Origin: Thalassobaculum sp. OXR-137
GTDB taxonomy: Bacteria; Pseudomonadota; Alphaproteobacteria; Thalassobaculales; Thalassobaculaceae
Direction of reading: 5' to 3'
NCBI RefSeq assembly: GCF_034377285.1
Contig: NZ_CP139716.1
Coordinates: 62,001-126,000, forward strand
DNA length: 64,000 bases
The translations under genes and the position numbers were made by a program. This document shows positions 34,163-42,861 of this stretch, one piece after another. Below the pieces are notes generated by a model. It was not told the origin of the DNA and did no database searches. It saw only the letters and a program-made list of their open reading frames with translations. Each line of letters opens with the position of its first letter. Position 1 is the stretch's first letter.

Positions 34163-34818
34163 GCTTTCATCCTTTCATGCTTTCCTGTAATCATGCTTGC
34201 CTGCTCTGAAAGGAACGTGAACAGGCCGGCGACTTCCTGGGCCGCACGTCCCTGCGGTTCCAGCTCTTGCGGCGTCTGCCCCAAGGCCGGGGCGTCCTCA
34301 TAGGTTTTCAGCCGCGACACATGGATGGGGGCGACCTTCACGTCAAAGCTCGCGGCAATCGCAGCGGCATCGTCAACCGCCCTGCCCCCAGCGTTCGGAT
34401 GCACCAGATTGAGCACAACGAACGTTGGCGGACTGCCGGCGATATCCAGCAGCCGCTTTAGCGGCTCCAAAGTTTCGATCGAAAATATCTGCGCCTGCGA
34501 CGGAACCAGCACTATATCGGCGTGCTTGGCCGCTTCGGTGGAGGCGCTGTCCATCTTGCCCGGCGTGTCGATGAACACCCAATCCATACCAAGGCCGCGA
34601 TAGGCGTCCAACGAGCGCCGGATAGCGCCGGCCTGGATCGAGGCAACGTCCGGGCCGTCGCCCTCGCGTCGGTCGAACCAGTTGACGGCGTTTGTCTGTG
34701 GGTCGAGGTCGAGCAGGGCTGCTTTTTTCCCGGCCAGGTGAGCCGCGACCGCAAGCGCCGTCGCGATCGTGGTCTTGCCGGTCCCGCCCTTCTGCGTGCA
34801 GAACGCCACTGTAATCAT
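34159..34818 (-). CDS. parA: ParA-family ATPase (second, small type)
   Basis: A 219-residue Walker-type ATPase: FCTQKGGTGKTTIATALA (deviant Walker A), LLDLDPQTNAVNWFDRR (A'), VFIDTPGKMDSAS (Walker B). It lacks the N-terminal HTH of the larger ParA at 11185-12420, so it is type Ib-like, partnered by the small RHH-like protein downstream. It is a separate partition system from the larger parAB. Confidence 0.93.
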   Translation of the reverse strand: MITVAFCTQKGGTGKTTIATALAVAAHLAGKKAALLDLDPQTNAVNWFDRREGDGPDVASIQAGAIRRSLDAYRGLGMDWVFIDTPGKMDSASTEAAKHADIVLVPSQAQIFSIETLEPLKRLLDIAGSPPTFVVLNLVHPNAGGRAVDDAAAIAASFDVKVAPIHVSRLKTYEDAPALGQTPQELEPQGRAAQEVAGLFTFLSEQASMITGKHERMKA

Positions 34819-34896
34819 GATTGCATCCTTTCATGAAATAAAGGCTACATGCTTTTTCCCCTACATGACAACATGCTTTCATGTAAGAACGGTTAA
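34819..34896. repeat. CATG-rich repeats, candidate partition site
   Basis: Short palindromes and direct repeats built on TACATG/CATGTA recur (for example ACATG-CTTT-CATGT near 34872). Similar motifs appear at about 34163-34196, 35606-35630 and 33061-33084. Clustering around the small ParA locus suggests centromere-like binding sites. Confidence 0.45.
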
Positions 34897-35550
34897 CTAC
34901 TCCACTCCCTCGGCGGCGGCCAGCGGCTCGTCGCACTCGCCACAAATCAAGCGGACATCAGGTTTCGCCCAGGCGTTCAACTCGCATGACGGGCAGGTGT
35001 AACGGGTCTTGCTGGCGGACTTCGCCTTGCGCGCCTTCCGGGCGTCGGCGTCGTCCCAAAGCTCGACATAGAGGGCGGTAAAGTCGGCCAGCGCCGACAA
35101 CTCGGCAAAGACACGGGCATAGCGGCCGCCCTCGACAATGTAGTGGCTGCATGACTGCCCGGTTTCCTTGCCGCCAGGCTGTCCGGTATCCGAAGGCTGC
35201 AAGCCGATCTCGTGCATTTTCGCGGCCCATTCCTTGTTGTGGTAGCCGGCGCGCGACGGCTTGCCGAAATGGTGCTGCCAAAGGTGCGCCATCTCATGGG
35301 CGAGAGTGGAAAGGCTCTGCTCGTCGGTTCGGCTTTTGAAATGCGACGGATTCAGCGCGATCTCGTCGGTGATCTCCGCGCCGTCCTTCGATCCGAACCG
35401 GCCGCCCGCGAAATAGCCATAGGCTTTGTTCTTGCGCTGCAACGTCACGAGGCAGCCCGGCAGCTCGCCGCCGAACAGACGATCATTGAAAAAGGCGAAT
35501 GCCCGATTCAGCGCGGCGTAGGTTTTTGCAGTCGGATTGGCGGGGGACAT
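34897..35550 (-). CDS. SprT-like zinc metalloprotease-domain protein
   Basis: About 217 residues. It starts at 35550 with AGAGG upstream (the frame open to 35766 is shadow). The SprT core has NDRLFGGELPGCLVTLQRKNKAYGYFAG and the HExxH-type motif STLAHEMAHLWQHHFGKPSRAGYHNKEWA, followed by a C-terminal zinc ribbon (CPSCELNAW...LICGECDEPL). Members of this family cut DNA-bound proteins or act as plasmid-encoded proteases. It is commonly carried on mobilisable plasmids next to parA. Confidence 0.9.
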   Translation of the reverse strand: MSPANPTAKTYAALNRAFAFFNDRLFGGELPGCLVTLQRKNKAYGYFAGGRFGSKDGAEITDEIALNPSHFKSRTDEQSLSTLAHEMAHLWQHHFGKPSRAGYHNKEWAAKMHEIGLQPSDTGQPGGKETGQSCSHYIVEGGRYARVFAELSALADFTALYVELWDDADARKARKAKSASKTRYTCPSCELNAWAKPDVRLICGECDEPLAAAEGVE

Positions 35551-35722
35551 AGCGGCCTCTTTGTATCGTACGAAACAACAATCGCACATTTCAAGCCAAT
35601 ATGCACACATGATTACATGGTTACATGTTCTTGCGCCGCCTTTGCCGCCTCTTTCTCTCGAAAGCCCATGCGACGTTGGCCGCAGGCGAGGCGGTTGGTG
35701 ATTTTGCTCTGAGGGTGCCGGG

Positions 35723-35775
35723 CCGGACCGCCTATCACGCGGTCCGGAACCGCCGCAGGGCCGCATAAGCGGCCC
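35723..35775. terminator. Two consecutive perfect hairpins
   Basis: CCGGACCGC/GCGGTCCGG (35723-35747, 9-bp arms) and GGGCCGC/GCGGCCC (35758-35775, ATAA loop). They lie between the truncated gene at 35792 and the SprT-like gene. They have terminator-like form without a T-run. Confidence 0.5.
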
Positions 35776-35791
35776 GAACAGCGGCGTCCGC

Positions 35792-36068
35792 TTATGTTTT
35801 CCCTCTTAGATAAAGATCAGATGGGGATTCAGTCTGCTTGGCGGACTCACGTTTCTGCACAGCTTTTCCAAGAGCCGCGAGCGCCCGTCCTAGTGCGTTA
35901 TCGCCAGCCTCGAACAGCGCTAGAGCATCAAGGGGCAGGGCCTTCCTGTAGGCGTCCATCTCGGCCGTGCGGGCGGCCTGGCTGGCAACATGATCGTCAG
36001 GTGGGGGAGGGGCCTTGCCGAACCGGCCGAGAAGCCGCAGCGCCTTTTCCGGCAGCGACAGCCGATAG
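35792..36068 (-). pseudogene. Gene cut by Tn3 copy 2 (N terminus lost)
   Basis: Ninety-two codons of an unrecognised helical protein (PEKALRLLGRFGKAPPPPDDHVASQAARTAEM...) run up to the transposon end. A frame that starts inside the transposon (ATG at 36124) continues through the terminal repeat into this fragment, so a 110-residue chimeric protein is possible. The first part of the host gene is missing and was not found elsewhere in the window. Confidence 0.7.
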
Positions 36069-39000
36069 GGGGTTTCCGTACCAGATTTCCCCAAAGTAGC
36101 GGTATAGCTTTTGAGATTTTTCAATGACTTACAATCGTGGGCGGAATCGTACTTTTCGTGATTTCAATAAGTTAGAGGCTGTTTCTGTTCTTGGGGACTC
36201 GGCAGACAGATTCATCCTACGCTTCTTCGCAGACACGGTGCGGGGTGATCGATGGAAAGTTGGCGGAGGCAATACCTGGGCCTGGAGACCGTCCCGGCAT
36301 CGCTGACCTCGGCCGAGATCGAGTTCTTCTTCGAGCCCAGCGAGCAGGAACGCACTTTCATCGGCACTCGGCGCCGACCGCTAACCCGATTGGGCTTGAT
36401 CCTGCAGATCGGCTTTCTGCGGATGACCGGGCGACCGCTCGCTCTGTTCGAACGGTTGCCCGTGGCGGTGCTGGCTTGCGCTGCGGCTCACGCCGGAATG
36501 CCGGCGCCGCGGATCGCGACGTTGCGGTCGATCTACCGGCGACGGATGACCCTGTTCCAGCACCAACGCATCGCTGCAGACGCGGTCGGCTTCCGAGTGC
36601 TCGGCGAGCACGCAGCACGCAAACTGACAGCGCACCTCCGGCGCCAGGCCACCACTCAGCTCGAGCGTGCCGATCTGGTGCAGGATGTGCGGATCTGGCT
36701 GTACGACCGCCGGTACGTTCTGCCCGGCACCAGGCCATTGGAGGAGATGGCAGCCGCAGCGCAGCTCCATGCACTCGAGGCACTGGCCAGGAGCATACGC
36801 ATCGTGGTTGGTTCGGAGGCGACGGGAGCGTGGGCAGCCCAACTCTCGGATGGTGGGCCGCGATCGGGGGAGGCCTTGCTCGACTGGTTGCGAGCTCCGC
36901 CCGCTGGCTATGGCCGCAAGGACATCGCTGATCTCCAGGATCGTATCGCCGTGCTGCACCGGCTCGGCGCGGACCGCATTGTCGTTCCAGACCTGACAAT
37001 CGATCGGATACGACAGCACAGCGGGCGCATTGCACGGCGCAAGGCGGCAACTCTATCCCGATTGCGGGAGCCGCGGCGGACTGTCGAGATCGGCTGTTGG
37101 CTCCGCCTCCAGTTGTTGGAGTTGACCGACACGGTGCTTGAACAGGCAAACCGCCGGATCGGCCAGCTATGGAGTCAGGCCCGCCGGACGGTCGAAGAGC
37201 GCGCTCTGGAAGAGCTAAACCGCTATCGTGTCGGGGTCGCCACCATCATCGGTGCGCTTGACGATCCGTGCCTGCCGGAGAACGGCTTGCGCACGGCGAT
37301 AGAGCGGGCAGTTGGGCCGTTCCGGTCGATGTCGCCGTCGGGAGGCAGGGTGCAGGCGATCCGCGCTGAGATGGCCGCCGCGCCGAAGCGGCTGCGGACG
37401 CTGCTGCGACAGGTCGGAGAGCTCGACTTGGCGGTTCCAGATGAACATCCGCTGCGAGACGCTCTCGGCACTCTGGCGGACGTTTACCGGGCTGGATCCT
37501 CAGAACTGGCTCGATGGCAGAGCAACCCGTTCCCACCGACGTCGGCACGCACGGTCACAGCTGCGAGCAGTGACGAGGCGAGGCTGGCGGCCTATGAAGT
37601 CGCGACCGCCATGCTGCTCAAGCGCAGCCTGCGCAACGGCTCGGTAAGTGCACCGCACAGCATCCATCACCGAAGCATCGACGATCAATTGATGCCCGCC
37701 GAGATCTGGGCGGCGGCCAGGGGTACGACAACGCGTCGGCACGGATGGCCGGTGTCCCTGGACGCATATCTTCGACGGTTCGAAGAACCACTCAGTCTGC
37801 GAATGGAGATGCTGCAGGAAGCGATTGCCGCAGGTGAGATCGGTATCACCGGCGATCGGTTCCAGGTCCCCAGGCTCCAAGCGGTGCCTAAGGACCCGGC
37901 GGTCGACGAGACACGAGTGCGGTTGTTCCAGGAGATCGGCAGCGCGCAATTGCCGGATGTCATCGTAGAGACCGATGCCCAGGTCGGCTTCTCGACCACC
38001 CTACTGGGACGGCCAGCACGGAGCCCGGACGAACTGGGGGCTCTCTATGCCGGCCTGTTGGCACTCGGGACCGACAAGTCCGCCTCCGACATGGCACGGA
38101 TGGTGGACGGGATCAGCGACGACCGCATCGAACTCGCCATACGCGGGATCGAGGAGAGCGGCCGGCTGCGCGCGGCATGCGACCAGGTCGCCGCCGATAT
38201 GGTGTCCCAGCCTGTGGCTGGAATGTGGGGGACTGGCGTTGCGGCATCGGCAGACATGATGAGCTTGGATGCAACGCGACACCTGTGGACCGCTCGCATC
38301 GAGCCGCGGCGACGTACGCCGGCGATCGGCACCTACACCCATGTGCTGGATCGGTGGGCGATCGCCTATGACCAACCGATCGTCCTTAATCGACGGCAGG
38401 CCGGTGCCGCCCTCGAGGGCGCGCTGAAACAGAAGGTGGCTGATCTGCAGCGATTGGCCGTCGACACTCACGGATTTACGCACTTCGCCCTGGCGACGGC
38501 CAAACTGCTGGGCTTTGACCTATCGCCGCGGCTTGCCGATCTCGCAAGTCGGAAACTGTATCTGCCGGCCTCCGTCCGGGTTCCCGAACAACTCGTGCCC
38601 CGGGTTGAGCAAATCACGCCGAGCCGCTTGGCGCGCAAGGGCTGGGATGGTCTCCTGCATATGGTTGCCTCGCTCGAGGCTGGCTACGGTTCGCCGGCGA
38701 CAGTCATCGAACGTCACGGAAGTGCCGCCCAAGGCACACCTGTCTATGAGTGCGGTACGTATCTCGGCAAGGTGCTGCGCAGCCTGTTCCTGCTCGATTA
38801 TCTGATCAAGCCGGACTTCCGGCGTGAGGTGCATCGGCTATTGTCACAGGGTGAGTCGATCCATTTGCTGCAGCGGGCACTGATGGCTGGACGGATCGAG
38901 GCCAAGCATGGGCGCACGCTTGCCCAGGCGACGGCAATCTCCGGCGCACTTACGCTGCTCACAAACATCGTCATGGCGTGGAACACCCGCGCGATGCAAA

Positions 39001-39270
39001 CGGTCATCGACAGGTTGCCGGCCGGTACCCTGCCCGAGCCGCACCTCACGCATATCGCGCCGGTCGCCCATCGACACATCAATATGAACGGCCGGATCAG
39101 GTTTGCGATCGAGGAATATGGCCGGTTGGCCCACGCTGGAGGGCGCAAGAACAGAAATGACCGTTAAGCTGTTGGAAACACTAAAAACATGATTCTGACA
39201 CCCCGCTTAAGCCATTGAAAACACTGCAACGGCTTACCGCTACTTTGGGGAAATCTGGTACGGAAACCCC
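36069..39270 (+). mobile_element. Tn3-family transposon, 3,202 bp, copy 2
   Basis: The element has the same length and ends as the copy at 17897-21098 and lies in opposite orientation. Flanks (GATAG before, TAGAA after) are not a direct repeat. It interrupts the gene at 35792-36068. The two copies bound about 15 kb that holds the second plasmid backbone and the RND operon. Confidence 0.92.
36252..39167 (+). CDS. tnpA: Tn3-family transposase TnpA (copy 2)
   Basis: A 971-residue transposase identical in sequence to the copy-1 protein, including all overlapping frames, so the two DNA copies must have separated recently or are kept alike by recombination. Domain content is as for copy 1: N-terminal DUF4158-like region and C-terminal DDE domain (SADMMSLDATRHLW and DTHGFTHFALA motifs). 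It is complete and probably active. Transposition would be replicative, and recombination between the inverted copies would flip the 15-kb interval. Confidence 0.97.
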   Translation: MESWRRQYLGLETVPASLTSAEIEFFFEPSEQERTFIGTRRRPLTRLGLILQIGFLRMTGRPLALFERLPVAVLACAAAHAGMPAPRIATLRSIYRRRMTLFQHQRIAADAVGFRVLGEHAARKLTAHLRRQATTQLERADLVQDVRIWLYDRRYVLPGTRPLEEMAAAAQLHALEALARSIRIVVGSEATGAWAAQLSDGGPRSGEALLDWLRAPPAGYGRKDIADLQDRIAVLHRLGADRIVVPDLTIDRIRQHSGRIARRKAATLSRLREPRRTVEIGCWLRLQLLELTDTVLEQANRRIGQLWSQARRTVEERALEELNRYRVGVATIIGALDDPCLPENGLRTAIERAVGPFRSMSPSGGRVQAIRAEMAAAPKRLRTLLRQVGELDLAVPDEHPLRDALGTLADVYRAGSSELARWQSNPFPPTSARTVTAASSDEARLAAYEVATAMLLKRSLRNGSVSAPHSIHHRSIDDQLMPAEIWAAARGTTTRRHGWPVSLDAYLRRFEEPLSLRMEMLQEAIAAGEIGITGDRFQVPRLQAVPKDPAVDETRVRLFQEIGSAQLPDVIVETDAQVGFSTTLLGRPARSPDELGALYAGLLALGTDKSASDMARMVDGISDDRIELAIRGIEESGRLRAACDQVAADMVSQPVAGMWGTGVAASADMMSLDATRHLWTARIEPRRRTPAIGTYTHVLDRWAIAYDQPIVLNRRQAGAALEGALKQKVADLQRLAVDTHGFTHFALATAKLLGFDLSPRLADLASRKLYLPASVRVPEQLVPRVEQITPSRLARKGWDGLLHMVASLEAGYGSPATVIERHGSAAQGTPVYECGTYLGKVLRSLFLLDYLIKPDFRREVHRLLSQGESIHLLQRALMAGRIEAKHGRTLAQATAISGALTLLTNIVMAWNTRAMQTVIDRLPAGTLPEPHLTHIAPVAHRHINMNGRIRFAIEEYGRLAHAGGRKNRNDR

Positions 39271-39341
39271 TAGAAGGGCAGGGGAGGGGGCGTGCCATCC
39301 TCGACACGCAACCGTCGGAACCCATCCGACGAGACCCTAAA

Positions 39342-40869
39342 GGGGTTTCCGTACCATTTTCCCTGAAAGTACCGGGGACTGCTTGAAACGTGGGGGTCAG
39401 GCGGCTTTCCAGTTTGTCGTTGCCATCTTGTACGAGGCTTGGTTCATGAAGTTCGCGCGTACGGTGACGACGGCGTGTGCGCCGGCGGTTGACCAGCGCA
39501 TCTGCTGCAGTTTGTTCATGCGCCGGTTCACCAAGGCATTCGCCAAGCCCTCCGAGGTCGATGTACCGACCGGCTGCGCGGCCCGCTGGCGCCGGGCGTA
39601 ATCGACCAGATAGGAGCTCTGGCCATTGATGTAGTCTGCGAAATTGCCGATGGCTGTGCGCAGTCGCCGGGCTGGCGCTGCCGTTCGGCCGGACCGTGCC
39701 CGACCGGCATCGAAGGCGCGCAGTCGGCGCTCGATCTGCACAAGCGCATCGCGGGCCCTGTCTGTTTGGCCGTTCCAAAGCCGCCAGTGCAGGCTGTCGA
39801 GCAGACGCCCGATCGCTGGCCGAGCGCGGTACTCTCGTTCGGTGAGGACGCGCAGTCCCTTGGCCGTGGTCTTCGCGACCTGCACGCGCCGCGCCAGGTG
39901 CGGCCAGTCGAGAACGGGCCGCTCCTCGATGTTCGCCCTCAGAAGGTATCGGCGCAGCATCTTGTCGCCGTCCGTAAAGGCGGTGACCGCCGTCGCATCG
40001 TGCCGGCCGAGCTGACGAAGAGCGTCGACGATCAGGTCCGCCGGCATCTCGAGCGCCGCGATCGCCCCGCCGATCCGGTGGCTCCGCCCGTTGTCGGCGA
40101 CACCGATGCCGATCAGCACCTCGTGATGGCGGGGTCCGCGGGTCGCACAACTGCGCACGAAGGTGGTGTCGACCCCAAGGTCGATCGACCGCGCCGGCGT
40201 CTCGGTCCTGGCTTTCCCTAGCGGTCGCGCCGAGATCCGCTCCGCCTCGTCGAATATCCGCCGTCGCACGGTGTCCGCACATCCACCCGATGCCTGCGGG
40301 AACAACTCTTCGACCAACCCGGCGGCCGCGCGGAAGCTCATCCAGGCACCGAGGCGAGCCAGCAGCAGCCGGTACTCTGCGGTCGAGCGTGCCGATCCGG
40401 CCAGCAGTGGCGGCACTGGTTCCACTCTCCCGGTGCGCATGAGGCGTGGGACACGGATCGTCAGCGTGCCGTGGAGGCTCTGGATCCTGCGAAGCCGGTA
40501 GTCCTTCAGCCGCACCGTCGGATCGAGCCGGCGCCGCAGGTCGGCCTTCGCCCGTAGAGCATCCTCCTGGAGCGCCACGACAGCGCGCTGAATGTCACCG
40601 AGTATCCGCTGCGCAGTGCCGTGGTTGAGACCGATGTCCTCGACGCTTGCCGGAGCGACGATCTCATCGAGCCGCGCAACCGCGATGCGCCGTGAGGCTG
40701 TGCCCCGGCCCGTCTCAACCAGTTCCAGCTTCCAACCCATTTAATGCTCCCGACGCCGTCGATCCCTCGATCTTCTCAACCGACCGTCTGCGACGAAGGG
40801 CCTGTCAGGAGCAACCCCCACGTTCCAATCGGTCCCGGCACTTTTTGCAAGAATGGTACGGCAACCCCC
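39342..40869 (-). mobile_element. ISKra4-like insertion sequence
   Basis: A transposase gene lies between ends that both start with G-rich repeats: read inward, GGGGGTTGCCGTACCATTCT from 40869 and GGGGTTTCCGTACCATTTTC from 39342. They keep similar spacing through AACGTGGGGGT. The right end interrupts tnpA directly after the codons LSC. A decayed piece of the same IS lies at 55435-55573. The exact left boundary is uncertain because it coincides with a Tn3 end. Confidence 0.65.
39397..40740 (-). CDS. ISKra4-family-like transposase
   Basis: A 447-residue transposase. Motifs: an N-terminal HTH-like region (IAVARLDEIVAPASVEDIGLNHGTA), SIDLGVDTTFVRSC as a probable first Asp region, ADNGRSHRIGG, and the C-terminal block ALVNRRMNKLQQMRWSTAGAHAVV typical of ISKra4 and related groups (the RM-x-K-x-QQMRW motif). 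The gene appears intact. The family call rests on these motifs, not on a database search. Confidence 0.75.
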   Translation of the reverse strand: MGWKLELVETGRGTASRRIAVARLDEIVAPASVEDIGLNHGTAQRILGDIQRAVVALQEDALRAKADLRRRLDPTVRLKDYRLRRIQSLHGTLTIRVPRLMRTGRVEPVPPLLAGSARSTAEYRLLLARLGAWMSFRAAAGLVEELFPQASGGCADTVRRRIFDEAERISARPLGKARTETPARSIDLGVDTTFVRSCATRGPRHHEVLIGIGVADNGRSHRIGGAIAALEMPADLIVDALRQLGRHDATAVTAFTDGDKMLRRYLLRANIEERPVLDWPHLARRVQVAKTTAKGLRVLTEREYRARPAIGRLLDSLHWRLWNGQTDRARDALVQIERRLRAFDAGRARSGRTAAPARRLRTAIGNFADYINGQSSYLVDYARRQRAAQPVGTSTSEGLANALVNRRMNKLQQMRWSTAGAHAVVTVRANFMNQASYKMATTNWKAA

Positions 40870-41097
40870 ACACGAGAGTACTGCCGCTGGTAGACGCTCG
40901 AACGCGGAGAGTGGCCGCCCGGTCAACCGGAGAAAGCCGATCTGCAGGATCAGACCGAGGCGGGTCAGCGGCCGTCGGCGGTTACCGACGAACGCTTGGT
41001 CCTGCTCGGTTGGCGCGAAGAAGAACTCGATCTCGGCCAACGTCAACGATGCCGGCACCGCATCCAAACCAAGGAACTGCTGGCGCCAGCTCTCCAT
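40870..41097 (-). pseudogene. tnpA: Tn3-type tnpA 5' fragment
   Basis: The first 76 codons of a TnpA (MESWRQQFLGLDAVPASLTL...) are about three-quarters similar to the 971-residue TnpA (MESWRRQYLGLETVPASLT...). They stop at AAVLSC, where the ISKra4-like end begins. The rest of the gene is absent. No stop codon is met until after the IS end, so the terminal part is a chimera. Confidence 0.85.
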
Positions 41098-41264
41098 CGT
41101 CTACCCCGCATCATATGGACGACGAGCGTAGGGTGATTCGGTCGGATGAGTCTCAGAGAACAGAAATGGCGTCTAAGTTATTGAAAAAGCGCATAATCCA
41201 ATTTGGCCGAATTCTCTAACACATTGATTAATAAAGGCAATCCCTACCGGTACTTTCAGGGAAA

Positions 41265-42335
41265 ATGGTACGGAAACCCCCGACGGCACCAGGCGTGGTC
41301 GAGCTCGACCCGTCACTCGATCGGGCGTTGATCGCGAACCTCGGCGATGCCGGCCGCAACAACGACGCGGCCTTGAGCGAAAACACCCGGCGCGCCTATG
41401 AAACCGGCTGGCGGCAATACTGCGCCTGGTGCCGGCCGCGCTACCTGACCCCGCTCACCGAACACCCCGAGCAGATCGCGACATTTTTAGCGTCGCTGGT
41501 GCCGTCGGGGGATGCGGCGGCGCGCAAGAAGCTGTCGACGGTCAAACTGCGGTTGGCGGCGCTGAAGCACTTCTTCCGCGAGGCGGGGCAGGGGCTCGAC
41601 TGGAAACACCCGGCGATCCGCAACCAGCTGAAGGGCCTGGCCCGCAACAACCCGGTCCTGGTGCGTCAGGAGCCCGTGCAGGCGCTGGGCATCGAGGATC
41701 TGACGACGATCGTGGCGGCCATTGTTACGACTTGGCTGCGCGGCCTGCGCGACCGGGCGCTGATCCTGGTCGGTTATGCCGGGGCGCTGCGCCGAAGCGA
41801 ACTGGTCGCGATAGACGCGGATCACCTGCAGGCGGTCGACGGCGGATATGAGATCTGGTTGGGAACCACGAAGACGGACGAGGGCGATCGCGACAACGTC
41901 TGTGTGATCGCAGAGACGGGTACGAGCCTGTGTCCGGTTCGGGCGGTGAACGACTGGATGGAGCGGGCCGGCGTATCGGAGGGTCCGGTCTTCCGGGCGT
42001 TCGATCCGCTGGGCGGCCTCAAACATACGGCCCTGACAGCGCAGAGTGTACGGCTGATCCTGAAGGAGCGGGCAGGGGAGGTGGGTCTCGATGTCCGGAG
42101 CACCTACCGGGGCGGCAAGACCATCACAGCACCAATACGCTGGGGCGGCCACAGCCTGCGCCGGGGCATGGCGACGGCCGTGGCGGAGGCGACCGACGGG
42201 GATGTCACTGCCGTGCAGCGCGCCGGGCGCTGGAAGACGCCGGTGACGGCTCTGCGGTATGTGGAAGAGACCCGGCGGGTCGATCGAAGCGCCTCCGCCC
42301 TGGTGATGGGCGGTAAGCGAAAGACATCTGACTAG
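41265..42335 (+). CDS. Tyrosine recombinase copy 2, chimeric start
   Basis: A 356-residue integrase, more than 90% like copy 1 (15074-16186) over its shared part, with intact catalytic residues (ALRRSEL; GGHSLRRGMA; LRYVEE). The first 22 codons of copy 1 are replaced by MVRKPPT, which is read from the Tn3-like terminal repeat (41247-41280). Homology to copy 1 resumes at about 41287 and ends at about 42344 (copy 1: to 16195). It may still be translated if the transposon supplies a promoter and start. The dif-like sites that flank copy 1 are absent. Confidence 0.9.
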   Translation: MVRKPPTAPGVVELDPSLDRALIANLGDAGRNNDAALSENTRRAYETGWRQYCAWCRPRYLTPLTEHPEQIATFLASLVPSGDAAARKKLSTVKLRLAALKHFFREAGQGLDWKHPAIRNQLKGLARNNPVLVRQEPVQALGIEDLTTIVAAIVTTWLRGLRDRALILVGYAGALRRSELVAIDADHLQAVDGGYEIWLGTTKTDEGDRDNVCVIAETGTSLCPVRAVNDWMERAGVSEGPVFRAFDPLGGLKHTALTAQSVRLILKERAGEVGLDVRSTYRGGKTITAPIRWGGHSLRRGMATAVAEATDGDVTAVQRAGRWKTPVTALRYVEETRRVDRSASALVMGGKRKTSD

Positions 42336-42385
42336 CCGTTTGTATGGGTGATGGCGGAGAGAGGGCACCGGCGTTGGTCCGACGA

Positions 42386-42399
42386 GGGGTTTCCGTACC
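42386..42399 (+). repeat. Isolated Tn3-type end sequence
   Basis: GGGGTTTCCGTACC is identical to the first 14 bp of the Tn3-type ends in this window. After it the sequence diverges (GGAATCCCAGG). It lies 31 bp from the end of merR and may be one terminus of a transposon carrying the mer and copper genes, whose other end is outside the window or decayed. Confidence 0.5.
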
Positions 42400-42429
42400 G
42401 GAATCCCAGGGCTGGGTCGTCATGGTGTT

Positions 42430-42843
42430 TCACGAAGTCAGTGCCTCCAGCACGGGACAATCGGACAGCTCGTCGCCGGAACATTGTGCTGCTGTGTCGG
42501 CCAGCACTCGCTCGATGCGCTTGAGATCAGCGATCTTCTCACGCACATCAGCAAGATGCCGTTCCGTGCGCTCCTTCACTTCGGCGCAAGTCTGCGTACC
42601 GCGATCGACGAGGGAGAGCAGCCCGCGGATATCGTCGAGCGAGAAGCCCAACTCACGCGCCCGCAAAATGAACCGCAACCGCTCCACATGGCGGTCATCA
42701 TAGACGCGATAACCCGCTTCCGTGCGCGGCGGCTCCGGCATCATGCCGATCTTCTCGTAGTAGCGGATGGTCTCCAGGTTGCAGCCGGTCCGGCGCGCCA
42801 GCGCGGCCCTGCGCAATCCCTTCCCTGACGTGTCGTTTCTCAT
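42430..42843 (-). CDS. merR: Mercury-responsive regulator MerR
   Basis: A 137-residue MerR protein: N-terminal winged helix (LRRAALARRTGCNLETIRYYEKIGMM), then the dimerisation helix. The three Hg(II)-binding cysteines are present: TQTCAEVKERTERHL, AAQCSGD and SDCPVL. It represses and, with Hg(II), activates the divergent merTPFA promoter. The Cys pattern distinguishes it from CueR and SoxR. The -10 region of the mer promoter lies 45 bp upstream. Confidence 0.93.
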   Translation of the reverse strand: MRNDTSGKGLRRAALARRTGCNLETIRYYEKIGMMPEPPRTEAGYRVYDDRHVERLRFILRARELGFSLDDIRGLLSLVDRGTQTCAEVKERTERHLADVREKIADLKRIERVLADTAAQCSGDELSDCPVLEALTS

Positions 42844-42861
42844 CTTTTCTGCAATAGCCCC

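Larger units (their letters stand above)
39342..41280 (-). mobile_element. Damaged Tn3-like element with an inserted IS
   Basis: Both ends start GGGGTTTCCGTACCATTTTC, and the first 34 bp are identical at the two ends. Between them are only the first quarter of a Tn3-type tnpA (40870-41097) and an ISKra4-like unit in the position of the missing part. The right end has cut into the N terminus of the second integrase copy. This element is a diverged relative of the 3,202-bp element (first 14 bp identical). Confidence 0.75.
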
